Positions 11,118 through 22,211 of a DNA stretch of 64,000 nucleotides are shown here, piece by piece. The DNA comes from Hysterium pulicare CBS 123377 (lineage: Eukaryota; Ascomycota; Dothideomycetes; Hysteriales; Hysteriaceae). The translations under genes were made by a program, and so were the position numbers. Position 1 is the stretch's first letter. Every line of letters starts with the position of its first letter. The notes beneath the pieces are model-generated. The model made no database searches and was not told where the DNA came from. It saw only the letters and a list, made by a program, of their open reading frames with translations. Location of the stretch: contig AJFK01000453.1 in the NCBI GenBank assembly GCA_000467715.1, forward strand, positions 16,134 through 80,133. The letters are read 5' to 3'.

Positions 11118-11738
11118 GATCGCGGGTCTTGGCGCAGGATTGCGGCTGAAGCGCTAAGGAATAGTCCGGTCCTCCAAGACCGGGTATCTTACCAGAAGAC
11201 AAAAAGGCCAAGAAACTGTATGACGAGCGCGAAAGAGATCTGCGACAGACGTGTACGGATTGGAAAGAAATGAAGGCGAGGAGAAGGTTGAAAATTGAAG
11301 AGGTGTCGTTGAACTCAGCCGCTCCGCTAGGAGCTGTTCCAGGCCGACGCATCGCTAACTTATTCCGTTCTCGGGCGAGGCTGAAAGCGATAGCGGATGA
11401 TCCCTGGACACGTGGATGAAGCCAGTATCATGGACGAAGGTCGGATATCTGGGGCATACAAGTAGAAGAAATTCAGGTTCAATTGTACATATTGGTATCA
11501 GTATCGCTAAGGTCTGGCGAATCATTATGGCTCGCGACAATAGGCAGAAAAGCACCTGTCGTTTGCCCACAGACTTGTGAAACCCTATGCTCCCTAGCCG
11601 ACTAACCCCTTGCAAATCATTGAAATCGCACCATTAGCTAATCTATTCCCTTGTACCCCGGCATATGACGAAGGTTACAGACTTTGAGGCCTCCTCAACA
11701 GCTCAGCATACTGAAGATGGAACGAAGGAACAGAAAAC
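11118..11738. other. Intergenic region between tandem minus-strand genes
   Basis: Likely promoter of the glutamine-rich gene plus the 3' flank of the ING/PHD gene. Open frames present are not family-like. Confidence 0.5.
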
Positions 11739-14202
11739 CTACCGGTTGCCGCGCCTACCAGGCAAAGCTGGAGGTGGGTCAGGATTGCCGTTTTCGGTGA
11801 CACGAAGCGCAACGCGACACTCAGGGCAGAACCACTTGGTACGACGGCCTGGCTCTGATTTGAGGCCGACGCACTCGAGGTGGAACCATTCCTTTTCGCA
11901 CTGGGGATGGATTAGTATGTCTAAAAGCAGAGGAGGAAGAGAGTTGGGAACTTACAGCATCGTTGTCACAACAGACCATTGTTCCGAAACTGACGTCGCC
12001 ACAGACGCAATATCGTGGCTCGTCATCCGCGATGTCTTCCACCGGCTCAACATTCTCAGAGTCAGCCTTGCCAGCTTTCTTCTGCTTGCCCTGGGTCCGC
12101 TTGGTAACGGTCACTTTGCCTTTACCATCCTCATCTGCAGTGGTCATCCCCGTTGGTGGAGGCTTCCTGCGCGAGCTAGCACGCGTAGGTACAGATGGTG
12201 TGGCCTGTGCTGAAGCGGGAAGGCTGACGTTGCTCGCACGACGAAGTTCACGGGACTTGGATGGAGCAGACGGCTCTGCGCTGGCAGCTTTGGGCGTTGG
12301 GACTTGTCCTCGAGATGATCGCGGACGAGTCGCTGGACCAGTCGGAGGAGCAGGCGCAGTCTCAGGCTCAGGTTCAGGAGCCGGAGTTGGAGACTTCTTA
12401 GGCAGTGCAGGTGGGGGTGGACTGGGAGCCTTGGGTGCCACTGACTCACGTCGAGGGCGAGAAGAAGCAGCTGTAGGTTGAGCTGGTAGCGGAACTACAG
12501 TCTGAGATTTCTTGCTTTCAGTTGGAGATGGTAAAGCTGGTGTAGCTTTGCGGCTCGGTGCTTTCGAAGGTGCTTTCGCCGTGGGAGTGGCTGGGCCCGC
12601 TGGCGCAAGTGGTACTAAGATGGTTGTTGTCTTAATATTAGACGGAGCCGTCGGCGGTGGGGCTGTTGGCGGTGGAACGGGAGTTTCGATCAAAGGAGTT
12701 GTAGGAGCTGAAGGAGCAGGCGCAATGTTTTGAGGAGGGGCTGGGGGCGCAATTTTGATGCGCTTTGGTCCCGGCTGTCTCGATGCGCCCTCCTGCGATA
12801 CCGACGAAGGTGCTGGCGATTCCGCTGCCGCAGGTTCGGGAGGTGGGGGGGTTGTATCTCTCTTACGTTTCTTGGAAGACTTCGCGGGTTCTTTTCTCTT
12901 TTCTGGAAGAGGGGTGACATTGACACTATCTCGAGTGTCGTGGTTGAGGAATCTGATATTCTTCATTGAATTCGCCCCTTCCATGACCTTGCGACTAGCG
13001 TCTTCAATCTCTTGAGCATCGCGCATAGCTTGTTCGCGTAGCTGACTCTCTTTCTTCAGCTTCTTGGCCTCGTTCAACCTCATGCCTCTATTCACGAGCT
13101 GGGAGTCTTCCTTTGCCCAAGTATCCGCGCTGATTTCGCCTGGCGCAAGTGTCGCAGTCTTTTTACTTGTCGCATCAGCGCTATCCTCGTCAAGGAAGGG
13201 CTCTCCAGCAGATTCGCAGCGAGCCTTTTCCTTATCGTAACTCTCTTTGCCGCGACCCTTCTTCTGCAACTCCCGACGTATCATTGTATCACTTGGGCTC
13301 CAGATGGCGTTCTTCTTCATTTGCTTCCGAAGGACGGCCATTTCGTACTCGGTGAGGCGGAACCATGGCGCGAACCGGCTGCCGGGTTTCGCGTCTGCTG
13401 GTGGCGGGGAAAGTTTAGCTAGGGCATTGCTCGTAGAGATGCCTGCGACCTGGCTGTGAACATTGGTACCTAAGACGCCAGGAGGCCTGACACGCGCCGG
13501 CTTCGACAATTTGATCTTTGATGACTTGGGTATCTTGATCTTTTTGGGATCCGAGATGTCGATTGTTGATCCTGTCTCGGATTCTTCCTCGGAGCTCTCC
13601 CATTCAGTCTCTCGCCTTAGCACAGGGGATTGCGATTGTGGCAGAGGCACTGTTGTCTTCCGGCCGCGATCTCTCTGACGAGCGGCGGAGCCTGTCCCTT
13701 GTTGTCCATCATCATGATCCAAACGTAAGTGTAATCGTGGTCTGTCATAGCCTCTATGCGCCGACCGGGTGGTTTGGGGTGATACGGGCGCGGGTGTAGG
13801 ATCGCGAGAGGGCGGTTGAGGAAGGGCTTGGAGCTTCGACTTGATTATGGCCAGTCTGTGACAATGACGTTTTGCGACCTCGTAGATTCGCGTCGCCTCA
13901 GCGTAGGTGGATTCTCTGCAGTAGATGGCATGTTCGAGGGCGGCCGAGATGTCTTTGCGCAGCTGTTGGGGGTCTGGTCGTTCGGAAGCCGGGAGGTGAG
14001 GGAGGTTGCCGTAGGTCTTGGTGAGCTCGTGAACGATGGAGGTGGCATCGACATAGCCCTCGTCGAGTTTGCCAATGAGGGTGAGAGAGCGCACAAGGTC
14101 TGATGGGAAGAACTCGGTATAGTCGAGGAAGTCGGTAACAGTGGTCTGGGCATCGGGATTCGAGGGTGGTTGGGGGGTCATGTCGGACACTGCACTCGCC
14201 AT
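11739..14202 (-). CDS. ING-family PHD-finger chromatin protein
   Basis: Two exons: 11956-14202 and 11739-11900, 802 aa; the 55 nt intron (GTAAGT to CCCCAG, branch ACTAAT) falls inside the PHD finger. The start is taken at ATG 14202 (MASAVSDMTPQ); 14181 is an alternative. Residues about 20-125 match the ING N-terminal helical domain (FLDYTEFFPSDLVRSLTLIG, GKLDEGY, then the AALEHAIYC helix). Residues about 731-785 are a C-terminal PHD finger with YCVCGDVSFGTMVCCDND, CEKEWFHLECVGL and KWFCPECR, giving the Cys4-His-Cys3 set. The long middle is Pro/Ser/Lys-rich with NLS-like KKRKR. ING proteins (Yng1, Yng2, Pho23) read H3K4me3 in histone acetyltransferase or Rpd3L deacetylase complexes. The size suits the long Pezizomycotina ING proteins, but I cannot choose the complex. 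Confidence 0.9.
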
Positions 14203-15000
14203 GGCTGCTTCAACGGCGTCGCATCGCAGGGAGCGTTCTGTCAAAGGGAGGCCAGACGGGCGTGCCAGACAAGCCAACCACGCGTCGATAATGGTATGGA
14301 GGAGAATGGGAGGCGGATGATGGTTGCTGCGACGGTGTGATGGAGGCTGCTTCGACGGCGGGCACTGTTTCGCGCTTCCCCAAGGCTGAGGTTGCAAGCT
14401 CCATCACGTGCAAGGCCACTTGTCGCGAGATTTAAATCCCTGGCGTTCGACTCCAGCCTCACCCTGCAGCACCCACGGCTGCCCTCGAACAGAATAATGC
14501 ATGTCTGTCCTCCAAGGCAGCCCAGTAGCTCTGTCTCACTGCGCAACGCCGTGTAGATGAACCCGTGTGAACCTAGCACCTATACTGACGCAGGCTTTAC
14601 TTAGGACAATCAAAACTCCCCTGCACATCGCAGACATGAGTTAAACGTCCTGCTCCAGTGCCGTGATAGCAACAACAACGGCCCATTTACTCCAAGGAGC
14701 GCAGATGAATATACGCCCCTCGGTGTGGACCGACTGACTGTATGTCGTCTTGACTTGGCGTACAGTCACGGCTGTTGCTGCAGTCGTGCTTTCCTTCTTC
14801 AACACACCTTCCTGCCTTCAGCGTGTTGTCTCCGTGGCCTCATTTCTTGCCTGCACATTTCATTGAACTGCCATTTGTCACGTGCAGCCTCTACAAGCCC
14901 GAAGACAGCAAACATCGTTGCTTGGTGAACCGCACACACGGGTAACTGCATAACAGCATGCTCTGATCCAGCCTCACCTCTACTTCTTCGTCATCTCACA
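14203..15000. promoter_or_regulatory. Divergent promoter between ING/PHD and DEDDh genes
   Basis: About 0.8 kb separating oppositely oriented start codons. TCACGTG boxes lie at 14404-14410 (about 200 bp before the ING start) and 14878-14884 (about 120 bp before the DEDDh start). No reliable open frame. Shared regulation is inferred from position only. Confidence 0.5.
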
Positions 15001-17474
15001 ATGGCAACCTCTTCACGACTCGACCGCCTCAAGAAACTCGTCACCTCCGACCTCGAGGCGCTGCCTGACCGGCCTGCCTCCGCCATTGACGACGAAGCAG
15101 AAAGCGGCGGTGTATCTCTTGTTTCTGGTGATAGCTGCTCCACCGCCGAAAAGCCTTCGTCTCCCGAGCCTACCCGGCAAGCCACTAAAGATCAAGAGAC
15201 TGCATCGCCAAATGATTTAAATCCGGCACTGTCCCGCTTGTTGCTCGCAACCTCTGAGCCTCAGCACGTTGCCAACCCAGAACGTCGATACATTCACATC
15301 CAGTCCGAAGCACAGCCTGAGCCTGAAACTAATCCAGAACGACGATTCATGCTCGTACATGGTGCCCAAAGCAGTTGGAACGACTCTCCTGCTTCCACCA
15401 CGGCGATCCATAGACTGCCACCAACCAAACTGGAACGCGGCTCTCTCGCGCCTCGTGGACAAGCATTCTGCCCCGTTCTTGCCATCTCCAGATTCCCATA
15501 CAAGTTTGTGAACCCAAAAGACTCACAGAGAATTGCGAGTAGGTTCTTCGACGAAGGCAAATTCTGGCTGCGTGAGTGGGATCTGTAGGTGATCCGCTAT
15601 TCACGTTGTATCCAATACGCTGACTGTTGATCGCAGCTTCTACGTCTGGGGAATTGACGGTGCTAAACCCTTGATTCTCGTTACCGAGCAGCAAGTCCAA
15701 AGCCTCCTCAACGAGATCAACCGAGAATACCGGGATATCGGCGTTAGAATCACTGCCCAACACCGCGCAGACGGCCTTGTTGCCAGATTCCCCAATCATC
15801 CGCGTTTGATACCTCGCTATCTCGGTCGAACCTCTTCCCGCTACGAATACGAGAAAATGTCGAACAGCGCTCCTGGTTTCAAGCATGTCTTTCCTGGTGA
15901 AGCGAAGGCGCCTCCACCAGATGAACGCACACTGGAGGCTTTCAAGCAGATGTATGAAGACGCTATGGAGCTGAACAAAGCTAGAAACAAAGCCAAGGCT
16001 GCAAAGAAACGGGAGGAGAGAGTCGTCAAGCAGCAGAACATGGGAAAACAGCTGAAGCGAGCTCAGCGATATCTGGGTCTAAGGCCAAAGAAGGAAGATA
16101 GTATGTTACTTAAAGGCCTGATGCTCCCATTATGCACCGAGACTAATATTACTAGTTCCCGATCCCGTCCATGATCCGAATCTGTCATGGCAAGAACTCA
16201 AACACGCTCAACAAGTACGCGACGAGAAGAAAGCCATCTATCCTATCGACCCAGAACTACCTGTTCCACACCCATTCGATAGCTCAGTTGTGTTCATATG
16301 TGTAGACATTGAAGCCTATGAGAAGAATCACCGTCAAATCACCGAAGTCGGTATCTCAACTTTAGACACTCGCGACCTGGCCGACATCGCACCAGGCAAA
16401 GATGGCATCAATTGGACTTCCAAAATCCGCACCCGCCACTTCCGCATCCGCGAACACGGCCATCTGAACAACTCCGAGTTCGTTCAAGGCTGCGCGCACA
16501 GATTCGAGCACGGCGACTCAGAATGGGTTTCTCTCTCAGATGCAACCAGTGTCATAGCATCCTGTTTCAGGCCGCACTTCCCATCGCCATTCCTTGATTC
16601 CGAACTCCCAAGTGGCTGGAATGGTTCCAAATCGGAGGAGCGCAAGATTGTTTTGCTCGGCCACGACACTAACAACGATATCCTCTACCTGCAACAGCTC
16701 GGGTACAACCCTCTCAACCTCGCCAACCTCGTCGAAGTCCTCGATACAGCAATCATCTACCGTGCCTGGAAACGCGAACCCAATCCTCGCTCTCTAAACG
16801 GAATTCTCTACGATTTCGATATCCCAGGCTGGAATCTACACAATGCGGGAAACGACGCCTTCTATACCACCCAAGCCATGCTCGCTGTCTGTGTCCGCGA
16901 AGCCACAATCCGAGGTTCGAAGGAGGTAAAGCAGAAGCGCGAAGAGGAGAAAAAGAACAAGATCCTCGAAGCGACGAAGGAAGCGGCTGCGAGAGCTCAA
17001 GAAGATGCCGAGGGTTGGAGTTCTTCGGAGGAGGGAGATGATGGTGGGGCGCCGGTTCCGACTATCGTAAAGGAGAAAGTGGAAATTGCGAATGCGCCGA
17101 CAAAAGCTTTTACCCCGGTCGCGAATTACCTCAATGGAAGTCCGGCTCAGCAAGGTCTTTCGCCTTTCCATAATGCTGAACGGGGTGGGAGGTCCGGTTT
17201 CGCAGATTCCCATCGCGCTCGCGGCACCTTCTTGAATGGCGCCTTCTTTAGTGGCAGTGATGCACGCGGACGCGGTCGAGGGGGACGCGGTCGTGCGGCC
17301 GAAAACTTCTCTGGCCAACGTGGTGGCTTCTTCAACGCGCGTAGTCGTGGTCGTAATAGAGGTCGAGGCCATGGCGTCAGTCATTCAGATGATGAAGGTC
17401 GTCAGGGCTATGGCCAGGCGAAGTGGAGGGTTGGAGTTGACGAAGGGGAGCAGGGGGAGTTAGTTGGTCTCTAA
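15001..17474 (+). CDS. DEDDh exonuclease-like protein (GFD2/YDR514C-like, QIP-type) with RGG tail
   Basis: Three exons: 15001-15584, 15637-16100 and 16156-17474; 788 aa. Introns are 52 and 55 nt (GTAGGT to CGCAG with branch GCTGAC; GTATGT to CTAG with branch ACTAAT). The C-terminal half carries a DEDDh nuclease-like fold: FICVDIEAYE (D400, E402), LLGHDTNNDI (D520) and LHNAGNDAFY (H578, D583), so the presumed metal ligands are all present. This matches the GFD2/YDR514C-like family; ascomycete members are often labelled QDE-2-interacting protein, after the Neurospora exonuclease that removes the passenger strand of siRNA. A Lys/Glu helix (about residues 290-340) precedes the domain. The last ~100 residues are RGG/RGR-rich, a typical RNA-binding tail. 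RNA processing is a reasonable role; orthology to QIP itself is not shown. Confidence 0.88.
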
Positions 17475-17981
17475 TGGTGTGGACCTGGGACTGCACGGGA
17501 GATAGGCAGAATGGATTTGATATGTGTATGACTAGGGAAGCGGGATGATGGGTTTACAGTGGATTCACTGGACTTTTGACGGAGTCCACTCGGGTCCTCA
17601 AATATTTGGTATAGAAGCCTTGCAGGTTTCATTCGTGGGACTGCTACTGATTTAGCAGTCTTTGCTTTCGGGCTCTATGGCGGGAGTGAAGCTCCTGGCT
17701 ACTGATGGGCATGTGATTCAAATAGGATGTAGGATATAGCGAATAGGACTTCATTGGCATAAACTTTTATTCAAACTTGAAAAAAACGTGTGAGCGCTTT
17801 TCGTCTACCAAAGATCATGCCAAAGAGATCATTCTCAATATTACTTTTTCTGATATCTCCAATTCTCTGAGAATATTTAAGTACCAAAGCGCGAACTTCT
17901 TCTCCGTATCCCATATCTAACCCATCACGCCGTGGAACCCAACCCCAAACCTCACAACCACCTCTGCTAACGCACTCCCAC
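17475..17981. other. Tail-to-tail intergenic region
   Basis: Lies between convergent genes and presumably holds both 3' untranslated regions. No open frame or repeat of note. Confidence 0.5.
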
Positions 17982-20212
17982 TCAACCTTTCGTCAAATTC
18001 TCAAGCTCAATCCCCTCCCCTGTCCTAAAACTACTCCTGCGCCTACTCGCACTCGCCGCGTTAGACTCCCCCCTAGACCTCACTCTCAAATTCTCCTCCT
18101 CTCTACTCCTCCCCCGTTCGATCTTCCCCATTCCTTTATTCCCATCCCTCAACCCACGCACCCCAGCCTCCCCCCTCTCCGCCTCATCACTCTCCTCAAG
18201 CACATCCTCCAACCCCTCATCTCCACCCTCCACCCCATGCACCCCACCCACCGACTCCATCGTAAACGGACTCGCAGTCGGCGCATCCAAAACCGCCAAC
18301 TCCCCCTTCTCAAACCACCTCGGCAACCCCCACGTCCTAAGCGGAACGAGCCCCAAAATCACAACCGGGAACCCGATCGCCGCAATCGTCTGCGTGATAG
18401 CGAAGGTGACCGCAAACCCGACGACTTCCAGCGCCACAAAGATCCACACCTGGCGCACGGGGATGCGGGAAAGCGGGTCCGAGCGCGGCGTAAGCGATTT
18501 GTCTTTTGCGAGGAAGAGGAGCTTGAGCGTTATGCCGTTTGATTCGAGGGCTTGGAGGCCCATGACGAAGAAGAGGCCTGCGAGCACGGCTTGTGGGATT
18601 AAGTGGAGGACGATGAGGAGCGGGCCGGTCATGGTGCCGAGGGTGAGGAGGCCTTGGGCGAGGTTTGAGACGCGTTGTTCGACTACGTGGTCGACGATTC
18701 GGTGCGTGTGGCCTTTGTTTGCTTCGCCTTCGTCGTCGGAGACGGTGCGCGTGACGCAGAGGGCTGTTGTGTGGAAGGGTGCTTGGGGGATTAGGCCGTT
18801 GGGGAAGGGGAGGCCTAGGAGACCTGCGACGCCTGTTGTGAGGCCTAGAAGGAATATGTCCCAGTGGAAACCGGCGGGTTTTCGGAGGGGGAATTCGGTG
18901 CCTTGGGCTATTAGGCTGGAGACGTTGTGGTCGAAGTAGAAGAGGATGGTTAGGAGGACGGCGAAGGGGATGGCTAGGAAGACGTCTGCTACATCTAGGT
19001 CCCAGAAATGGATGAACCATCCTCGATCGCTGGTTGGGAAGAAGGCTTTGCTAGTGGGGAGTTTCATGAGGGTAATTGAAGACATTTTTCCGATGTGCAC
19101 GAAACCAGTGAAGAAGATCACGGTTAAGGGTGTGCCGTAGTCTTCGATGAATTTCCGGATATGCCGTTGGAAGAGGCTGCTGTGGCCGATCACGCCGCAG
19201 AGGTAAGCCACCATTAGGACGAGGAGGGCGATGACAATAGAGAGGTAGGCGGATGCGTCGTTGTTGGATGTGGTGTTCCATTGTCGCGTGAGCACTTGGA
19301 TGCCTTTTTGGAGGTAGATGAAAGCGACGTAGAACCCGAAGATGTCGCAGGAGAAGCGCGTTACGTATTTCAGACCGTTGCAGGCGTTGGTTATGGCTAG
19401 GATCCAGTGCATGGCGAGGGACCAGAGCCCGACCCAGCACATGAAGGCGAAGTAGTTGGTGCCGCGTGGTGTGATGATGTCGTAGACGGTGTAGTTGAAG
19501 ACGGTGATTGGTCCTGTTCATGTTAGTTGGGTTGCGGAAAGAAAGATAGAATCGTCGTACCTGTAACACCCACAATGACTAAGGGCTGAGCTGCTGCAAT
19601 GGAGAAAACTACTGCAGCTAGGACTGATGCCAGAAGGACTTCGTTGACACCAAAGCTCATATTGGTCTTCGCAAACATATCCAAAGAGAAAGCAAGAGCG
19701 GGAAGGATGCTGTATGTATATTAGTGTCTCGCGCGTTCGAGCAATTGATGTCCTTAAGAGAACCATGGTCTAAAAGGGGTCATTGGATCGATAACAGAGA
19801 CGCCAACGGGTCACCATAGCAATGGAAAGACGGGTCGATGTAGGTGTAGTATTGTGTTCGATGAGACATACTTCGCAAAATACATATAAACCGTAGCCGG
19901 CACCACTCTATAATCCCAAGCATCCTTCCAATCGCTCCAGTAGAATGGAGTCCTTCTCCTCACATCATTTATCATGCCTCGAAACAGTTGTACCTCCCAC
20001 CATTTGTTACTCCACTTTGAACCTGTTGTTCGTCTCGATTGCCGAGTACCTTGACGGCCGAGGCTTTCCTCGCTGTCGGTATGGCGGTTGTTGGAGGGCA
20101 GGAAGGGAACTCGAGATCGCCATGGCTTCTTGGACTCATTTGGAGAGGCAGGGGATCGCATCGTCATGCCGTGGTGTTGAGTGGGTACTGTCAAGGTAGC
20201 GGAGGGCGCCAT
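17982..20212 (-). CDS. BOR1-type boron/anion transporter (SLC4 family)
   Basis: Three exons: 19872-20212, 19561-19709 and 17982-19513; 673 aa. Introns are 162 and 47 nt (GTATGT to ATACAG; GTACGA to AACAG). The start is ATG 20212 (MAPSATLTV). After a Ser/Arg-rich cytosolic N-terminus, the conserved SLC4 core follows: RGMINDVRRRTPFYWSDWKD, then ILPALAFSLDMF, then AQPLVIVGVTGPITVFNYTVY (the family's most conserved loop). About 11-13 hydrophobic segments run to near residue 560, including PFPNGLIPQAPFHT and the VVEQRVSNLAQG segment. The C-terminal tail is acidic then Arg/Ser-rich. Fungal BOR1 exports borate and other anions at the plasma or vacuolar membrane. Length and motifs are typical and nothing is broken. 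Confidence 0.93.
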
Positions 20213-20683
20213 TGTCGCTGTGTAGACCCGGAGGTGGGGACGGCAAATGAACGGACTACAATTGTTAAGAGGCAAATATGCTGTTAATTGGGGTCGCCAT
20301 TGAAAGCAACACCATTGCGCTAGGAATTGAGTTGAGGGTGTATGGAAATTAGTGAATGTGTGGGGAGAGGTGCAGAAGTACTGATGGGAACAAAGGCGGT
20401 GTCGCCATCGCGGGGAAAGACTTTTGCGGTCCGAAGATTGTCAGATCACGTGCAACTCTATCACCAGGATTGAGCGGATCTTCGTTTGGGATGGTCGGTG
20501 AGACTTGTTATGAGAGGAAACACTTGGTCTTTAGCATCCATAAGTACGCCTCGCTATGAAATAGTTCGTGGCCTTTTCCTGCCAATGCCTGCCCTTCGCT
20601 TATCTATTATCAGTCTACCTATCTATGATGATTTGGCCTCGGAGACAGGCTTCCAAGCCGGTCCGCATCTTGAAGCACTCACT
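20213..20683. promoter_or_regulatory. BOR1 upstream region with TCACGTG
   Basis: Contains the probable BOR1 promoter, with a TCACGTG box at 20456-20462, about 245 bp before the BOR1 start, and the 3' flank of the next minus-strand gene. No gene seen. Confidence 0.4.
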
Positions 20684-21805
20684 TCAATCCGTGTCCGAGA
20701 TCCCCCAATTCAGTACCTTGACAACGTACTGCATATCATGACCAGGAGGATGATGCGGAAAGGTCTGGCCGTCACCGAAGGTTGTGGGTCCAGTCCAGCT
20801 CCATTCCTTAACCGTCTCTCGTGGCATGATACGGAGTGTCTTCCCATCCGCTGTCCTAAATACGTATAGCTGACGGTGCCTCATAACATCTTCCACCAGG
20901 CAATTCAACTCAGCCTTCTTCGCCTCGATCGTTTCCAATTCCATGATAACTTTTTCCACGGAAGCTGGCAGTATCAACCACCGCATCTCCGCACTGTCGA
21001 GTGAAAGCGCATTATTGTCCTCCCAGTAGAGCCAGTCCGTATATCGAGTCGTGAATGTGATGATTTTGGGCCGAAGATACGGTTGTCGGGAGAAGAAAGG
21101 CTGAATGTTGCTCGTCGTCAGGCCCTGAAGCACCACGTGAATACGCTGAATCGCCGCCCATTGAATTCGTAAGAGATTACGGGTCCGCGTAGTTTGGAAT
21201 GGTGCGCTCGAAAAATAGTCTTCACATTCATGTCAGCTCTCATCATATCTGAGATACTACCCAAGTGGTGTCATAATTCGTCGTTTCGGAGGGTCTGCGC
21301 CCGTCACCTGCCTTTCTACCACCCTTCAGAGCCGATGTAGACTGTGTACAAGGCTTACAAACAAGATGTCGTCCCTGAGGTTATTCGGAACGTATTACAC
21401 GGAATAGATACCTTCCGGGCTTGAGTGGGGCATGGGAAGAAAGTCTTACGAACCTGGTGGTCTACGGTCTTTCTGGCTCAGAAAGAACGCTTGCTCTAGC
21501 TGCTGAAGAGGAACTGGTCGCGTCTCCAGCCAAACACGCTTGCACGTACGAAGCAAAGCGACGTCAACGCGGCGTGGAGCTTGAAAGCCAGGCCGGGTGT
21601 AATAACTATTTCGGCGATACGGCTGGCGGAGGTCTTCGTATTCCGAGAGTGCTAAGGCGAATATCTCATTTCGAATCTCGGGCGGGACGATACTGAAGAA
21701 AGGAGACTGGGTTTGAGGGTGACAGTCACTCAACTTCAATGATTTGAGAGCAGGGCAAGGATCGGTCGGCGGAATTTCGTAGGATGTGTATCGCTTCTTC
21801 GGCAT
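20684..21805 (-). CDS. Fungal F-box-like/2EXR-like family protein of unknown function
   Basis: Two exons, 21454-21805 and 20684-21219, giving 295 aa. The join uses an uncommon GTTCGT donor (intron 21220-21453, 234 nt, ending GTGAAG), so it is tentative; the nearby GTAAGA does not keep frame. The start is ATG 21805 (MPKKRYTSYE). The N-terminal block (FFSIVPPEIRNEIFALALSEYED, then YYTRPGF, then DVALLRTCKRVWLETRPVPL) is the hallmark of a large ascomycete family in which an F-box-like helix pair is followed by a conserved Tyr/Arg-rich segment. The C-terminal exon contains RIHVVLQGL, then YTDWLYWEDN. Molecular role unknown; soluble. Confidence 0.75.
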
Positions 21806-22211
21806 CTTTGATAAGACCGGTTGCAGCAGGGAGTTCCGCACGGTACAACCCAGCTACGCTGGCGTGGAGGGTGTTTTGAGGTGAAGGTCTTGTGGCACGG
21901 CTGGAAGGAAATGGGGCGCAGTAGCTCCATTAGGCAACAACACGTGCATCCTTCCGCTGCAGTTGCTTCGAAGGCTATGAGAAACGACAGATATGAGCTA
22001 CATGCACGTCCCACATACCTTTTACTTCCACCGGAACTTCTACCAGATTTGAAAGATTTGGGCCCATGGAGAATTCGCATGAGTGAAAACAGCCGATGCA
22101 GCCTCACCAGACGAGAATATCGACCGAGCATAAAGGAGATGGCTGGAAGAAAGAATGTATCATCTAGTCGCGGTCTATACTAGTACGGATACTTACCAAG
22201 TAGACAAATTA
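21806..22211. other. Intergenic region
   Basis: Promoter of the preceding minus-strand gene and 3' flank of the HET gene. Nothing distinct is visible. Confidence 0.45.

Noticed and set aside
12144-13015. Several plus- and minus-strand open frames of 70-170 codons
   Set aside because: They are shadows of the long, GC-rich, Pro/Ser coding exon of the ING/PHD gene and have no domain content.
18237-19140. Arg/Pro-rich frames of up to 227 codons opposite or out of frame with BOR1
   Set aside because: Low-complexity composition caused by the transporter's codon bias; the BOR1 frame has clear family motifs.
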